From Lederbergia galactosidilytica (lineage in GTDB: Bacteria; Bacillota; Bacilli; Bacillales; Bacillaceae_C), in contig NZ_JAGGKH010000008.1 in the NCBI RefSeq assembly GCF_017873565.1, positions 62,001 to 126,000 of the forward strand: DNA of 64,000 nt. Direction: 5' to 3'. The translations under genes and the position numbers were made by a program. Within the stretch, counting starts at the first letter, position 1; each line of letters opens with the position of its first letter. Below are positions 36,392-45,944 of the stretch, piece after piece. Below the pieces are notes generated by a model. The model did not search any database. It was not told the DNA's origin and saw nothing but the letters and a program-made list of their open reading frames with translations.

Positions 36392-37876
36392 TTACTGGTT
36401 CTTTCTCCATTCATCAAGTTGTTTTTGCTTTTCTTCGATAATCTTATCTGATCCAGCAGCTTTCAATTTCTTAATAAATTCTGGTAATGCTTTTTCAGGA
36501 TCTAATGTACCTGTTTCTAATCCCTTACGATATTGTTCTAAAACATTTGCCGTGGCTGCTATCTCTGTTTTTACTGGATTTGCATTAAAGCTAAATCCAA
36601 ATGCTGGAGAAATTACTGCACTTTCATTAAATGTAGATAATTCTTTCCAATAATCTTTGTCATTTCCTTCCCAAACATGGGTAAGGAAGTTGTTGCCAAT
36701 TAACCATTGATTAAAGACGTAGTTACTTCCATCTTCAAGTTGTTCAGCAAATCCCTCATCATTCAGCTCATAATGTTTACCCTCAATTCCCAATGTTAAT
36801 AAATTCATAATATCTGCATCAGTGTATAGAAGGTTCATAAACTCCATTGCTTTTTCAGGGTTTTCACTATTTTTTGCTAATGACATCATAAAGCTTGTAG
36901 CAGAAGTCGTGAATTGATACGGTTCCGTAAATCTAATAGCAACCATCTCATGTCCCGAGCGGATTGTCTCTTGAGTTTCCAATCCAGGCTTCATATTTGT
37001 AAAATATCCAAATCCTTTGCCAGATTTCACGATATTATAGCCAACTTCATCAGAAGTAGCAGCATCTTTCATAATATAACCAGCTTTATACCAATCTCTT
37101 GCTAAATTGACAGCTTCTTCATAAATTGGATGTTCGTATAGATTTTCCACTGTCCAGTTATCCTCTTTCATTTCCAGTACGCCAATATTATTGCCTATTT
37201 GGTCAAAATGTGGATAAATATATGTTTCAACAGTTGAAAGTAAATCACCCGTATTAACAATCGGATCTACGTTTGATTCATTATCTTTTATAATTTTAAA
37301 GATTTCTCCCATATCCTCAATTGTGTTCACTTTAGAAAGATCAATATTATATTTGTCTACTAAATCCTTTCTCATAATGAAGCCATGATCTGATGCCCAG
37401 TCTCTAACACTTGGAACTCCGTAAATTTTCCCGTCGATTTTTGTTGCATTAATCATATGTTCTGGAATCTCTTCTGTTATTCCCTTGCCATGTGATTCAA
37501 GCAATTCATCTAATGGAAGCAACTGCCCCTTTACCGCTTGACTTGTATAGTTATAAAATGATGAAGATACAATGAGGTCAAGCTTTTCTGTACCTGTGAG
37601 CATAAGGTTTGTTTGTTGCGTCCATGCACCCCCGCTGATAGGTAATAATGTTACATTCACATTGATTTTCTCTTTTGTAATTTTATTAATTTCTTCCTGA
37701 ACACTTTCAACATCTTCTACATTCGAAGATGCGATATATGCCATTGTTAATTCGTAAGGTTTTTCACCATTTCCTTGTGATTTTGAGCCTTCAGATGCAC
37801 CACACCCCGAAATAACCAATACTGACACAAGGAGCATCGCAAACAATACTTTCCTAAATTTTAAAATTTGTGTCAC
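36392..37876 (-). CDS. Extracellular solute-binding lipoprotein (LplA/YtcQ-type)
   Basis: A 494-residue sugar-binding protein. The signal peptide ends in a lipobox LVISGC (Cys25), so it is lipid-anchored outside the membrane. The body has family-1 binding features: ELTMAYIASSNVEDVESVQEE, YGVPSVRDWASDHGFIMRKDL, EKAMEFMNLLYTDADIMNLL. Length and motifs fit the large LplA/YtcQ group that binds oligosaccharides for the permeases encoded next. The start codon is GTG after AGGGGG. A plausible extended -10 (TTGCTATAGT) lies ~50 bp upstream. YesMN-type regulators directly upstream probably control it. Confidence 0.9.
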   Translation of the reverse strand: MTQILKFRKVLFAMLLVSVLVISGCGASEGSKSQGNGEKPYELTMAYIASSNVEDVESVQEEINKITKEKINVNVTLLPISGGAWTQQTNLMLTGTEKLDLIVSSSFYNYTSQAVKGQLLPLDELLESHGKGITEEIPEHMINATKIDGKIYGVPSVRDWASDHGFIMRKDLVDKYNIDLSKVNTIEDMGEIFKIIKDNESNVDPIVNTGDLLSTVETYIYPHFDQIGNNIGVLEMKEDNWTVENLYEHPIYEEAVNLARDWYKAGYIMKDAATSDEVGYNIVKSGKGFGYFTNMKPGLETQETIRSGHEMVAIRFTEPYQFTTSATSFMMSLAKNSENPEKAMEFMNLLYTDADIMNLLTLGIEGKHYELNDEGFAEQLEDGSNYVFNQWLIGNNFLTHVWEGNDKDYWKELSTFNESAVISPAFGFSFNANPVKTEIAATANVLEQYRKGLETGTLDPEKALPEFIKKLKAAGSDKIIEEKQKQLDEWRKNQ

Positions 37877-38042
37877 TTTAGATTCCCCCTAACTTTAATG
37901 CGTTTTCTTTTGTACAACTATAGCAAGTTTTCTAACAATACACTTTTCATAATCCGACATTTATCTTTTGTTTTTCAGACCTTTTGACAAAATCACTAGA
38001 AGATTATGAATTTTTACTGAGACTTTTCTCACAGCACAACAA

Positions 38043-38076
38043 AAAAAGCGTACCTATAGGTTGGCACGCACTTTTT
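38043..38076 (-). terminator. Terminator of the YesN-like regulator gene
   Basis: On the minus strand GCGTGCC and GGTACGC pair around AACCTATA with one mismatch, followed by seven T. Confidence 0.75.
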
Positions 38077-38079
38077 TAA

Positions 38080-39690
38080 TTACGCATCTCTTCCAGTAAC
38101 TTTTTTCCGAAATTCTTTCGGATTCAGGTTAGTTGAGTTTTTGAATAGTGTAGAAAAGTAAGAAAAATTAGCATAACCACATTCTAAAGATACTGTACTG
38201 ATTGGAAGTTCAGTGTGTATAAGTAGGTGTTTGGCCTTTTCCATTCTTACACGCTGCAAATATGCCGAGATGGAACACCCAGTTTTCTTTTTAAAAATCC
38301 TTGTCAAATAATCTGGGTTTAAATATACATGATTTGCAATATCATCTCTTGTTAATTTGTGATCACCGCTATACTCTTCAATAAATTTCTTTACTTGTTC
38401 AATGACTGAATTGCTATTATCTGGTTGTGGGTGAATCTGTTCCATAGACAATTTTAAAATAAATTGAATATGCTCCTTAAATTCTTCTACACTATCTATA
38501 TTTTCAAGGCCATTTAACAATAAATTATTTGAGAAAACTTTATTCGCTTCTAATCCTTTTGTTTGTAATAGATAAAAGATGATTTGTAGAAAATCTTGAT
38601 AAAATAGGTGAAAGGATTTCCATGTTACATGTACATTTTGCGTTTCCCATGATGCGATATATTTTTGAATATCAGCTAAAATTTTCTCCTTTGGACCAGT
38701 TTTCATCCGTTCCATCCAAATAGATTTTGGCAGCTCTGGTATAAAATAGCCCTCATTATAATCATCTAATCTAATTATTTTATTTTTATAGACTATATTA
38801 TTTTTATCTAGCTCTTTTAATTCATCAATAACCGAAACAAGTTTATGTAAAGGAGATTGTCTTCCTACATAAAGACACACACTGTGATTCGGGAACCCTT
38901 GGGTTTGCGAGACAATGTGTTCAAATTGACTCATCATCTGCTCTTCGTCTTTCATCACTTTTGGTTTTTGTATAATGAATAATAAATGGTTGGGTGACAA
39001 TTGAATAATCGTCTTTGCCAGTTGACTTTTAGTTACTTCTTTTCGGATAAAGCGGATAAAAGGCCTCTCATCCCTTGTTTTATTTGAGTACTTACCATTA
39101 TTCGAACAACGTATATGGGCTAAAACAGGTAGAAAGAGTGTTTGTCCATCAAAACTTATATCATACCTTCCTAAATATTCTTTCAGATTGTCTTCTGATG
39201 ATGGGATAACTCCATCAACAAGCTTTTTCCAAAATGTTTTCTCCTGATTTGACTTATATACTTTTTGAAGATTTAAATATGACTCCTCTACCTGATTCAT
39301 GTCCCGATTAGACTGTATTTTACTAAGCCCTTCTTTTATTTCTAATTCTAATTCATGATAATCAATTGGTTTTAAAAAATAATTTAACGTTTTTAAATTT
39401 AAAGCTTCTTTTGCAAATGTAAAATCAGAGTGACAAGAAATAAAAATGGCTTCAGTTTCAGGATAATTTCCCCTAACCCATGATAACAACTCAATTCCTG
39501 ACCCCTTTGGCATATCTATATCGCTTAATAGTAAATCAATATGATGATTCATAAACACAGATTGTGCTTGCTTCTTATTATGGGCAGTATATAAAGACGA
39601 GATTCCCAATCCCTCCCAATCAATCCCTGCCACGATTCCCCTTACTGCATGGATTTCATCATCCACAATAAGCACATTAAAGCCTTTCAT
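38080..39690 (-). CDS. YesN-type response regulator with AraC DNA-binding domain
   Basis: A 536-residue regulator. Residues 1-~120 are a receiver with phospho-acceptor Asp57 (LLLSDIDMPKGSG) and conserved Lys in FLKPID. A ~300-residue middle region has no recognised motif. The C-terminal AraC/XylS double helix-turn-helix is clear: LTRDDIANHVYLNPDYLTRI, FKKKTGCSISAYLQ, and SLECGYANFSYFSTLFK. It is the cognate partner of the kinase encoded upstream and probably activates the sugar transporter operon downstream. The kinase-regulator gap is 280 bp. Confidence 0.92.
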   Translation of the reverse strand: MKGFNVLIVDDEIHAVRGIVAGIDWEGLGISSLYTAHNKKQAQSVFMNHHIDLLLSDIDMPKGSGIELLSWVRGNYPETEAIFISCHSDFTFAKEALNLKTLNYFLKPIDYHELELEIKEGLSKIQSNRDMNQVEESYLNLQKVYKSNQEKTFWKKLVDGVIPSSEDNLKEYLGRYDISFDGQTLFLPVLAHIRCSNNGKYSNKTRDERPFIRFIRKEVTKSQLAKTIIQLSPNHLLFIIQKPKVMKDEEQMMSQFEHIVSQTQGFPNHSVCLYVGRQSPLHKLVSVIDELKELDKNNIVYKNKIIRLDDYNEGYFIPELPKSIWMERMKTGPKEKILADIQKYIASWETQNVHVTWKSFHLFYQDFLQIIFYLLQTKGLEANKVFSNNLLLNGLENIDSVEEFKEHIQFILKLSMEQIHPQPDNSNSVIEQVKKFIEEYSGDHKLTRDDIANHVYLNPDYLTRIFKKKTGCSISAYLQRVRMEKAKHLLIHTELPISTVSLECGYANFSYFSTLFKNSTNLNPKEFRKKVTGRDA

Positions 39691-39970
39691 TTCTTATCCC
39701 CCCAGGATTTATGTAAAATAAACTTTGCTATGTGAAGGGCTGGTATTTTTCCTTAACTTAAGGGCTAAAAGACTACCTTTTCTAAAACCATAGAATGTTA
39801 TCTTAAAAGTTGTAACTCCACTGCTACTTATAAGGCTTAGACCGCGGTAAAATTATTTCAGACTGTTCCTCGCACAAAATTAAATTTCAGGAATATTTTC
39901 CGTTCCTTCTATAAAAAGGCTAATTTGAAAAGGCCATTTTCTTACTCAGTAATTAATTATGTTGTGTGGT

Positions 39971-41710
39971 TTATAGTGAAGTTCCGCTATCTAAATCTCG
40001 CGAATTAAATGGCAATTTGATTGTTATTGTTGCACCTAATTGATTTTCAAAGTCAATACTCGCTTTGTTTCTATCATATAGTAATTCTAATCTTCTTTTT
40101 ATATTCCAGATGCCAACACGATCACCGTTTTCCGTAATATAAGGATGGTCTTTTTTTAGCATTGATAAGACCTCATCTGAAAAGCCTTCACCAGTATCGG
40201 CAATTTGAATAATAATATAATCATCCTCAGAACTTCTTTGCCAGACTTTAATCATAATTTTTATGGAATCGTCTAAATTTAATCCATATTTGATTGTATT
40301 TTCTACAAGTGACTGTATAATCAGCGGCGGTACTTTAACTTTATACCACTTAAGGTGAATGTCCACATGATAGGTGAATGCATCAGGAAATCTTAATTCC
40401 TGTATCTTTAAATAATTTACTGTATGTTCAATCTCATCTTCCAAGCTTACAAAATATGTATTACTTTTAAACATAAAACGAAAATAATTTGATAGGGATT
40501 GTGACATCTGTTGAATTAAAGTGAAATCCTTTACTGTTGCTAAATTATATATGATATTTAAAGAGTTCAAAAAGAAATGCGGATTAATTTGTAACTGCAG
40601 ATGCTTTAATTCTGTTTTTTGCAAATTTATCTTCTGCTCGTATACATCAATTTTCAAATGATGAATATCCGAGATCATTCGGTTAAAAGAATCGTTTATC
40701 ATCTCAAATTCTGTTGAGCTTTTTGCTTGGGGAAGGCGGACCTTTAAATCGCCCTCACGCAACCTTTTCATTGCTCGGACTATTTGCAAAACAGGAGTAA
40801 GAATTATATTTCTCATTAGTACAACAAAGAATATTAAAAATAAAATAGCTCCAATTGATATATATATTGAGATACGATGAATAAAAGGCAATTCTTGAAG
40901 AATAGTTTGTTCAGGGATTAAAGCCACAATATTAAAATCAGCATATGATGATGGCTCACTTAATACAATAAATCTGTCATGTTTCCCTTTAATTAAGTAA
41001 GGTTGTAAATTTTCCTTTAATTTAACCTCTTCCGCTTGCAGAAACTTTTCATGATTGATTGGTTGAAAATCCAATGTCGTCAGTATTGTTCTCCCTAGCT
41101 CACCATAATTAATATGCTTAAAAGGTGTGATTAATTTATCAACATGGATCCATGCTCCAACAGAAACATCTTCGTTTTGAATAATATAAAGTAAATAATT
41201 TTGCTGTTCCCCTTGCCAAAGCTTCCATTTGCCATTAGGAACACTTTCTTGATTTAATAAATGCTTTACTTCATTTGATACCTCGAATCTTTCTGTATAG
41301 CTATCACCAAATTTTTGTGTGTAAATCATGTCATCATAATATGGGGCATGAATAAATATAGAATCAACTGGACTAGAGAAATTCGCCTGATTAGAAATCA
41401 TTCTATATAATCGAAGCTTTGCTTCCACATAATCATTGTATTCAGTATTTTCATTTTCCTGAAGCACTAAAAGTTCTGCTTGATTAGAAAGTTGGTATAC
41501 ATAATTACCTATGCTTTCTAATTGCTTTTCAATCTCATTCTTATGCAGATTTAACATTTTTTTATTAGATTGAGCAACTTGATTTCTTATAACATCAACA
41601 GAATATAAACTATTAATGATAAGAATTACGATAAGAGGCACTAGGATTAAACAAATGCTTAAAAATAACTTTACAATAAGAGAATTCCAAAATGATGAGT
41701 TGCGAATCAT
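39971..41710 (-). CDS. YesM-type sensor histidine kinase
   Basis: A 579-residue membrane kinase. Helix 1 (LFLSICLILVPLIVILIINSL) and helix 2 (ISIYISIGAILFLIFFVVLM) enclose a ~250-residue extracellular sensor (dCache-like). HAMP follows (MKRLREGDLKVRLPQ), then the His_kinase domain with phospho-acceptor in INPHFFLNSLNIIYN and the ATPase N-box LVENTIKYG and G-box ADTGEGFSDE. I choose the ATG at 41710, 7 nt after AAGGTGG. It probably senses an extracellular carbohydrate or its binding protein. Confidence 0.92.
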   Translation of the reverse strand: MIRNSSFWNSLIVKLFLSICLILVPLIVILIINSLYSVDVIRNQVAQSNKKMLNLHKNEIEKQLESIGNYVYQLSNQAELLVLQENENTEYNDYVEAKLRLYRMISNQANFSSPVDSIFIHAPYYDDMIYTQKFGDSYTERFEVSNEVKHLLNQESVPNGKWKLWQGEQQNYLLYIIQNEDVSVGAWIHVDKLITPFKHINYGELGRTILTTLDFQPINHEKFLQAEEVKLKENLQPYLIKGKHDRFIVLSEPSSYADFNIVALIPEQTILQELPFIHRISIYISIGAILFLIFFVVLMRNIILTPVLQIVRAMKRLREGDLKVRLPQAKSSTEFEMINDSFNRMISDIHHLKIDVYEQKINLQKTELKHLQLQINPHFFLNSLNIIYNLATVKDFTLIQQMSQSLSNYFRFMFKSNTYFVSLEDEIEHTVNYLKIQELRFPDAFTYHVDIHLKWYKVKVPPLIIQSLVENTIKYGLNLDDSIKIMIKVWQRSSEDDYIIIQIADTGEGFSDEVLSMLKKDHPYITENGDRVGIWNIKRRLELLYDRNKASIDFENQLGATITIKLPFNSRDLDSGTSL

Positions 41711-42246
41711 AATTGCCACCTTCACTGCTGTCATTTTCTACAAGGTATTAAATTTATATTTACTCATATTAAATGCTTGTATCTTCCACTCAATAGAGTT
41801 TTCCACCAATTTTAATCCGCTCTAAAAATACTTTATAAAAGTATTTGAAGGTAGCTGAATTTAGCAATCAGAAAGCCCATTCATAAAGTTGCAACTAAAA
41901 AGTTCAAAATATCATTATCCGCATTCAAATAGAATTTTCAAAGATTTGTTTATTGACTTAAGATGGATATTTAAACAGAACGGTCAAATTATCCTTTCCT
42001 GACTAATTGTTAACTCTAGCAATCCCCTTCATTTAACCTACCTCTATATAAAGCTAGTTTACACCAAATATTGTCGTTCCTCTAGTTAAAAAAGGGACTT
42101 CCAAATTACCTGAAAGGGGGTAATAGAGATTTAAATTTCTTTCAATATTAACATCTGTTCTTAGACTTCTTTAAATTCTATTGTTAGAGTATAAGAACTT
42201 ATGAATGTCCTTCAGTCTGATACCGCCCCCTACTCACCATTCTCCC
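41711..42246. other. Divergent intergenic region, no gene
   Basis: A/T-rich spacer between the kinase gene and the helicase fusion. The only structure I note is an inverted repeat GTTCTTA (42157-42163)/TAAGAAC (42192-42198). No LexA-type GAAC-N4-GTTC site is seen. Confidence 0.5.
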
Positions 42247-42249
42247 CTT

Positions 42250-42282
42250 TATCCTAACCCTACTTATGGTAGAATTAGGATA
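42250..42282 (+). promoter_or_regulatory. Extended -10 promoter inside an inverted repeat (operator candidate)
   Basis: TATCCTAA (42250-42257) and TTAGGATA (42275-42282) are perfect inverted arms 17 bp apart. Between and overlapping them lies TGGTAGAAT (42267-42275), an extended -10 with no good -35. A promoter embedded in a dyad ~35 bp before the start codon suggests a dedicated repressor, or autoregulation by the protein's own domains. Confidence 0.55.
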
Positions 42283-42315
42283 AAACTGTGTTTTTGTTGT
42301 TGGAGGTAAATACTG

Positions 42316-44754
42316 ATGAAGTTGAATGTCGAGCAACGAAAGATTGTGGAGTTAGAGCCTAATGGGCATATGTTGATTAAGGGGGTAGCTGGGTCTGGCA
42401 AGACAACCGTTGCGCTCCGAAGAATTTCCTTTTTACAAACACATCATTGTCAAGAAAATGATGATAATATTTTGCTTGTTACGTTTAATCGGACACTACT
42501 TAATTATATCGAATACCAATATAAGAAACTAGAAGATGAGGAAAAGGGCGATATTGCTACATGGATAAATGGCAATCGGAATATTGCTATTAAAACAATT
42601 AATCAGATTATGATTGGCTATTTTAATAGCTATAAGAAGCGTCATAATCTTGGACTTGAAGTTACTTTAGACAGTCGGATAATATATGCAACCATCGACC
42701 AGGCGATCGATCAATTGCAAGAGGAATTTTCTAATATAAAATTACTTGCCCGTAAATATAATAGTTTTTTGTTGGATGAGATTGATTGGATCAAATCATG
42801 CGGCATCCTTGATGAAGATACATATCAACAAATCGATCGGATCGGACGATCAACCGGTGGTCAAAACACACCACAAAAATTAACGAAGAATTCACAAACA
42901 AGAAAGGCGATCTTCAAATTAAAAGAACGCTATGATCAGTTATTGGAAGCAAAGGGATTAGTAGATTTTAAAACAATGAATCTATTAGCATTACGACAAG
43001 CCGAGGAAGTTGAAGGAAAGAAATACACGCATATTATCATTGATGAGAGCCAAGATCTAACGAAAATCCAATTACAATTTTTAACAACCATTCATGCTAA
43101 AAAACCGTATGGTTCAATTACGTTTGTAGCAGATAATACGCAGAGTATTTATTCACATTCATGGTTAGGTAAAGGTAGGGCATATACAACGATCGGCTAT
43201 GATATGAGTGGTAGAGCGCGTGTATTAACAAAAAATTACCGTACCACCACTGAAATTTCCAAAGCAGCTTATGGTCTTATTGAGCATGATGAGCAAATCC
43301 TTGGAAACATTGATTATGTCAAACCAGCTTTAATCGATCGCCATGGACATGCGCCAATCTATCGTTTCTTCTTAAATAATGAGGATCAACTGCAATTTTT
43401 CAAAAAAGAAATTAATCAATTAAAACAGGAATATCGACTAGAAGATATTTGCATTGTCGCCAAGGAAAAACGACTTATTGAAGATATTGCCATCGGGCTC
43501 GAAAAGGAAGGAATTCCAACTAAAATTTTGCATGATCGGAAGCCTGACTTTGCAAAAGAAGCGGTGAATTTGGTCACAATGCATTCGATCAAAGGATTAG
43601 AATTTAAAGTCATTTTTCTCGCACATTTAGATGATGGTGTCTTGCCTAATACCGCTCAAGTTGATGTTGAAGATGAGGAAACCGTGAATACCGAGGAACG
43701 TAAATTATTGTATGTAGGGATGACGCGGGCAAATGAATTATTATATATGAGTGCAGTAAAAGCACCATCCAAATTTTTGCAGGAGATTGATGCAAATCAG
43801 TTACGATTTAATCGCGATACAGCGTTAAGGCCTTTTCAACCAATTGCTATTTCTGAATACAAATTTGCCGATAAGATTGCAGATGTGAATAGCAAAGAGG
43901 AATTGATTCGGCAGTGGATGATTCAACAACTGATTCAGACATACCAATACCCTGATTCTCTTCTTGAGGTGGAGTATGGGGTACAACAATTTTCCAAGCG
44001 TGGATATGTAGATATCGCTGTGATGATCCATGTTAACGACAAAAAACTACCTTATATTTTTGTTGAGGTCAAAAAATTCGGGGTTGGGATTGCTGATGCA
44101 AAGGATCAACTGATTAGCTATATGAATACTTCCAAGCATGTTCAATATGGTATCGTAACAGATGGAGTCAATACCATGATCATTGATCGTAATGGCGAGG
44201 AAATTAACGATATACCAAAATGTCAGCCAATCTTTTTACCTGAAACGAAATATAAAAGCATTTATAAAAACTTACGAAACAATAAGGTATATGATTATCT
44301 CCAGGACAAAGAAGATCTTGAAATAATTGAAATTAAAGATCAAGCGACCGACTTAATGCAAGATCCGGGGCAGCCAATTCAAGTACCAATCATCGGAAAT
44401 GTTGCAGCCGGTATTCCTATCGAGGCTGTTGAGGAATACCAAGATTTCCTTTATGTTCCAGAGGATTGGGTTATTCAAACAGAGGAAACATTTGTCTTAC
44501 AAGTAACAGGCGATAGCATGATCGAAGAAGGCATCCGACCAGGAGATTTCGTCCTTGTCCATCGCCAACAGACAGCAGATCCTGGTGATATTGTCATTGC
44601 TGTCATTGACCAAAATGCGACCATGAAGAAATATATGCCGATGGGTAGCCAGATTCTATTACTTCCTGCAAACAAAGAATATGAGCCAATTTCAATGGAT
44701 GCAGATAATGTATTAATTAATGGCAAGGTGATTGGAGTCATGCAGAAGGTATAA
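42316..44754 (+). CDS. UvrD-like helicase - PD-(D/E)XK-like - LexA-like peptidase fusion
   Basis: One 812-residue protein with three parts. (1) SF1A helicase: Walker A GVAGSGKT (23-30), motif II IIDESQDL (241-248), NYRTT (307-311), motif V TMHSIKGLEF (421-430), motif VI LLYVGMTRA. (2) Residues ~535-635 resemble the HsdR N-terminal nuclease fold: Asp566 in RGYVDIAV and Glu584-x-Lys586 in FVEVKKFG. (3) Residues ~687-812 are an S24/LexA domain: cleavage-site Ala698-Gly699 in NVAAGIP, Ser734 in TGDSM, Lys771 in NATMKKY. The Ser-Lys distance (37) equals E. coli LexA Ser119-Lys156. Self-cleavage would release the helicase-nuclease from its tail. GGAGG precedes the ATG. Role inferred: DNA-damage or phage response. 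Confidence 0.9.
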   Translation: MKLNVEQRKIVELEPNGHMLIKGVAGSGKTTVALRRISFLQTHHCQENDDNILLVTFNRTLLNYIEYQYKKLEDEEKGDIATWINGNRNIAIKTINQIMIGYFNSYKKRHNLGLEVTLDSRIIYATIDQAIDQLQEEFSNIKLLARKYNSFLLDEIDWIKSCGILDEDTYQQIDRIGRSTGGQNTPQKLTKNSQTRKAIFKLKERYDQLLEAKGLVDFKTMNLLALRQAEEVEGKKYTHIIIDESQDLTKIQLQFLTTIHAKKPYGSITFVADNTQSIYSHSWLGKGRAYTTIGYDMSGRARVLTKNYRTTTEISKAAYGLIEHDEQILGNIDYVKPALIDRHGHAPIYRFFLNNEDQLQFFKKEINQLKQEYRLEDICIVAKEKRLIEDIAIGLEKEGIPTKILHDRKPDFAKEAVNLVTMHSIKGLEFKVIFLAHLDDGVLPNTAQVDVEDEETVNTEERKLLYVGMTRANELLYMSAVKAPSKFLQEIDANQLRFNRDTALRPFQPIAISEYKFADKIADVNSKEELIRQWMIQQLIQTYQYPDSLLEVEYGVQQFSKRGYVDIAVMIHVNDKKLPYIFVEVKKFGVGIADAKDQLISYMNTSKHVQYGIVTDGVNTMIIDRNGEEINDIPKCQPIFLPETKYKSIYKNLRNNKVYDYLQDKEDLEIIEIKDQATDLMQDPGQPIQVPIIGNVAAGIPIEAVEEYQDFLYVPEDWVIQTEETFVLQVTGDSMIEEGIRPGDFVLVHRQQTADPGDIVIAVIDQNATMKKYMPMGSQILLLPANKEYEPISMDADNVLINGKVIGVMQKV

Positions 44755-44810
44755 TATTCTAGTAATGCTAGGGACAGACAATGTTTTACCTAGCGGCATT
44801 TTAGAATATT
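44752..44810. repeat. Imperfect inverted repeat after the helicase fusion gene
   Basis: AATATTCTA-TAATGC-TAGG (44752-44772) is complementary, with small bulges, to CCTAGCGGCATTTTAGAATATT ending at 44810. It forms a ~20-bp cruciform or transcript hairpin at the gene's end. Confidence 0.55.
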
Positions 44811-44897
44811 GACTGCTGGCGAGAATGTAAGGAGCATTTGAATATATACAATTGAGATGTGTGGCTAGGTCAACTTTTTGCTTTCACATCTGCAACG

Positions 44898-44928
44898 GGG
44901 ACGGCGACTAGTGCGCTGTTCCTTTTTT
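44898..44928 (+). terminator. Probable intrinsic terminator
   Basis: GGGACGGCG (44898-44906) and CGCTGTTCC (44914-44922) pair over 9 bp with two G-U pairs, followed by six T. It may be the real end of the helicase-fusion transcript. Confidence 0.65.
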
Positions 44929-45042
44929 GCTTTAGCCCTATCTTTTAAGGAATGATTTGTGTAGCAATCTATACCTTCATAGATTACTTATAACAAAACA
45001 TAACACTGATTGTTGTTTATTCATGGTTTTTCACTTATATAA

Positions 45043-45071
45043 TTGATAACTATGTTAACTTGTGTTAATAT
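45043..45071 (+). promoter_or_regulatory. Promoter of the DeoR-type regulator operon
   Basis: TTGATA (45043-45048) and TAATAT (45066-45071) are 17 bp apart. The spacer contains the near-direct repeat TATGTTAAC/TGTGTTAAT, a possible operator. Confidence 0.6.
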
Positions 45072-45163
45072 CAATATAAATAGTTTTACAAATGGTAACC
45101 AAAAAGCTGTTTCAAGCAATTATTTTTATTACCTATTAAGCGTATATAGTCATGGAGATGGAA

Positions 45164-45931
45164 ATGTTGAACCAAACAAAAAGGCAAGTGTTTATTTTAG
45201 ATAAAGTAAAAGTAAATGGTGAGGTTACTTCTAAGCATTTAGCAGAAGAGTTAAATGTATCCCTAATGACCATTAATCGAGATTTAAAGGCATTGGCAGA
45301 AAGCGGCGATGTGGAACTCGTTTATGGAGGTGCTGTGTATAAAAAAAGGGATTTATCCGAGTATCCGATGACGATCAAAAGTGAAGTAAATGCACATGGG
45401 AAGAAGCTTATAGGTGAATATTGTAAGCAGCTTGTGAAACCATACTCATCTATATTTATCGAAACAGGGACAACCACTTTTGCTGTCGCTCAGGAAATAT
45501 TCAGGGCCGAGAATTGCACTTTTTACTCAAACTCATTGATGGTCCTTTCCACTCTGTCAAAATATGAAGACATCTCTTTATTCAGTGTTCCTGGAGAGTA
45601 TAGAGAATTGTCGCAAGGATTTTTAGGCGTACAAACAATTGATTATATAAAAAACTTTCAATTTGATCTTGTTTTTATCGGAACAGAAGGGATTACCCTT
45701 GATCAAGGTGTTACCCTTCCAGATGAGATCGATGCGTATACAAAAAAGGCGATTATCAAACAAGCAAAAGAAGTTGTTCTGGTTGCTGATAAGTCTAAGT
45801 TTGGGATAGCTCATCTTTATAAGATAAATGATGTGAAAGATTTCGACTATATCATAACGGATTTGCCAAAGGATCATGAAAGTTTCAAGAAAATGAGTCA
45901 AGTTACCAATATCATCTCAGTAGATGAATAA
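45164..45931 (+). CDS. DeoR-family transcriptional regulator
   Basis: A ~255-residue regulator. The N-terminal winged helix-turn-helix (VTSKHLAEELNVSLMTINRDLKAL) is followed by GDVELVYGGAVYKKR and a DeoRC sugar-phosphate sensor (IETGTTTFAVAQ, NSLMVLSTL, FIGTEGITLDQGVTLPDE, LVADKSKFG). The ATG at 45164 is preferred because GGAG lies 6 nt upstream. It is 13 bp upstream of the M24-like gene, so both are likely one operon and the M24-like and M20 genes may be regulated together. Confidence 0.88.
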   Translation: MLNQTKRQVFILDKVKVNGEVTSKHLAEELNVSLMTINRDLKALAESGDVELVYGGAVYKKRDLSEYPMTIKSEVNAHGKKLIGEYCKQLVKPYSSIFIETGTTTFAVAQEIFRAENCTFYSNSLMVLSTLSKYEDISLFSVPGEYRELSQGFLGVQTIDYIKNFQFDLVFIGTEGITLDQGVTLPDEIDAYTKKAIIKQAKEVVLVADKSKFGIAHLYKINDVKDFDYIITDLPKDHESFKKMSQVTNIISVDE

Positions 45932-45944
45932 AAGGAGACTGAAA

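Noticed and set aside
42187-42204. Possible LexA box upstream of the helicase-LexA fusion
   Set aside because: Only a half site (AGAAC) is present; the second half reads GAATG instead of GTTC.
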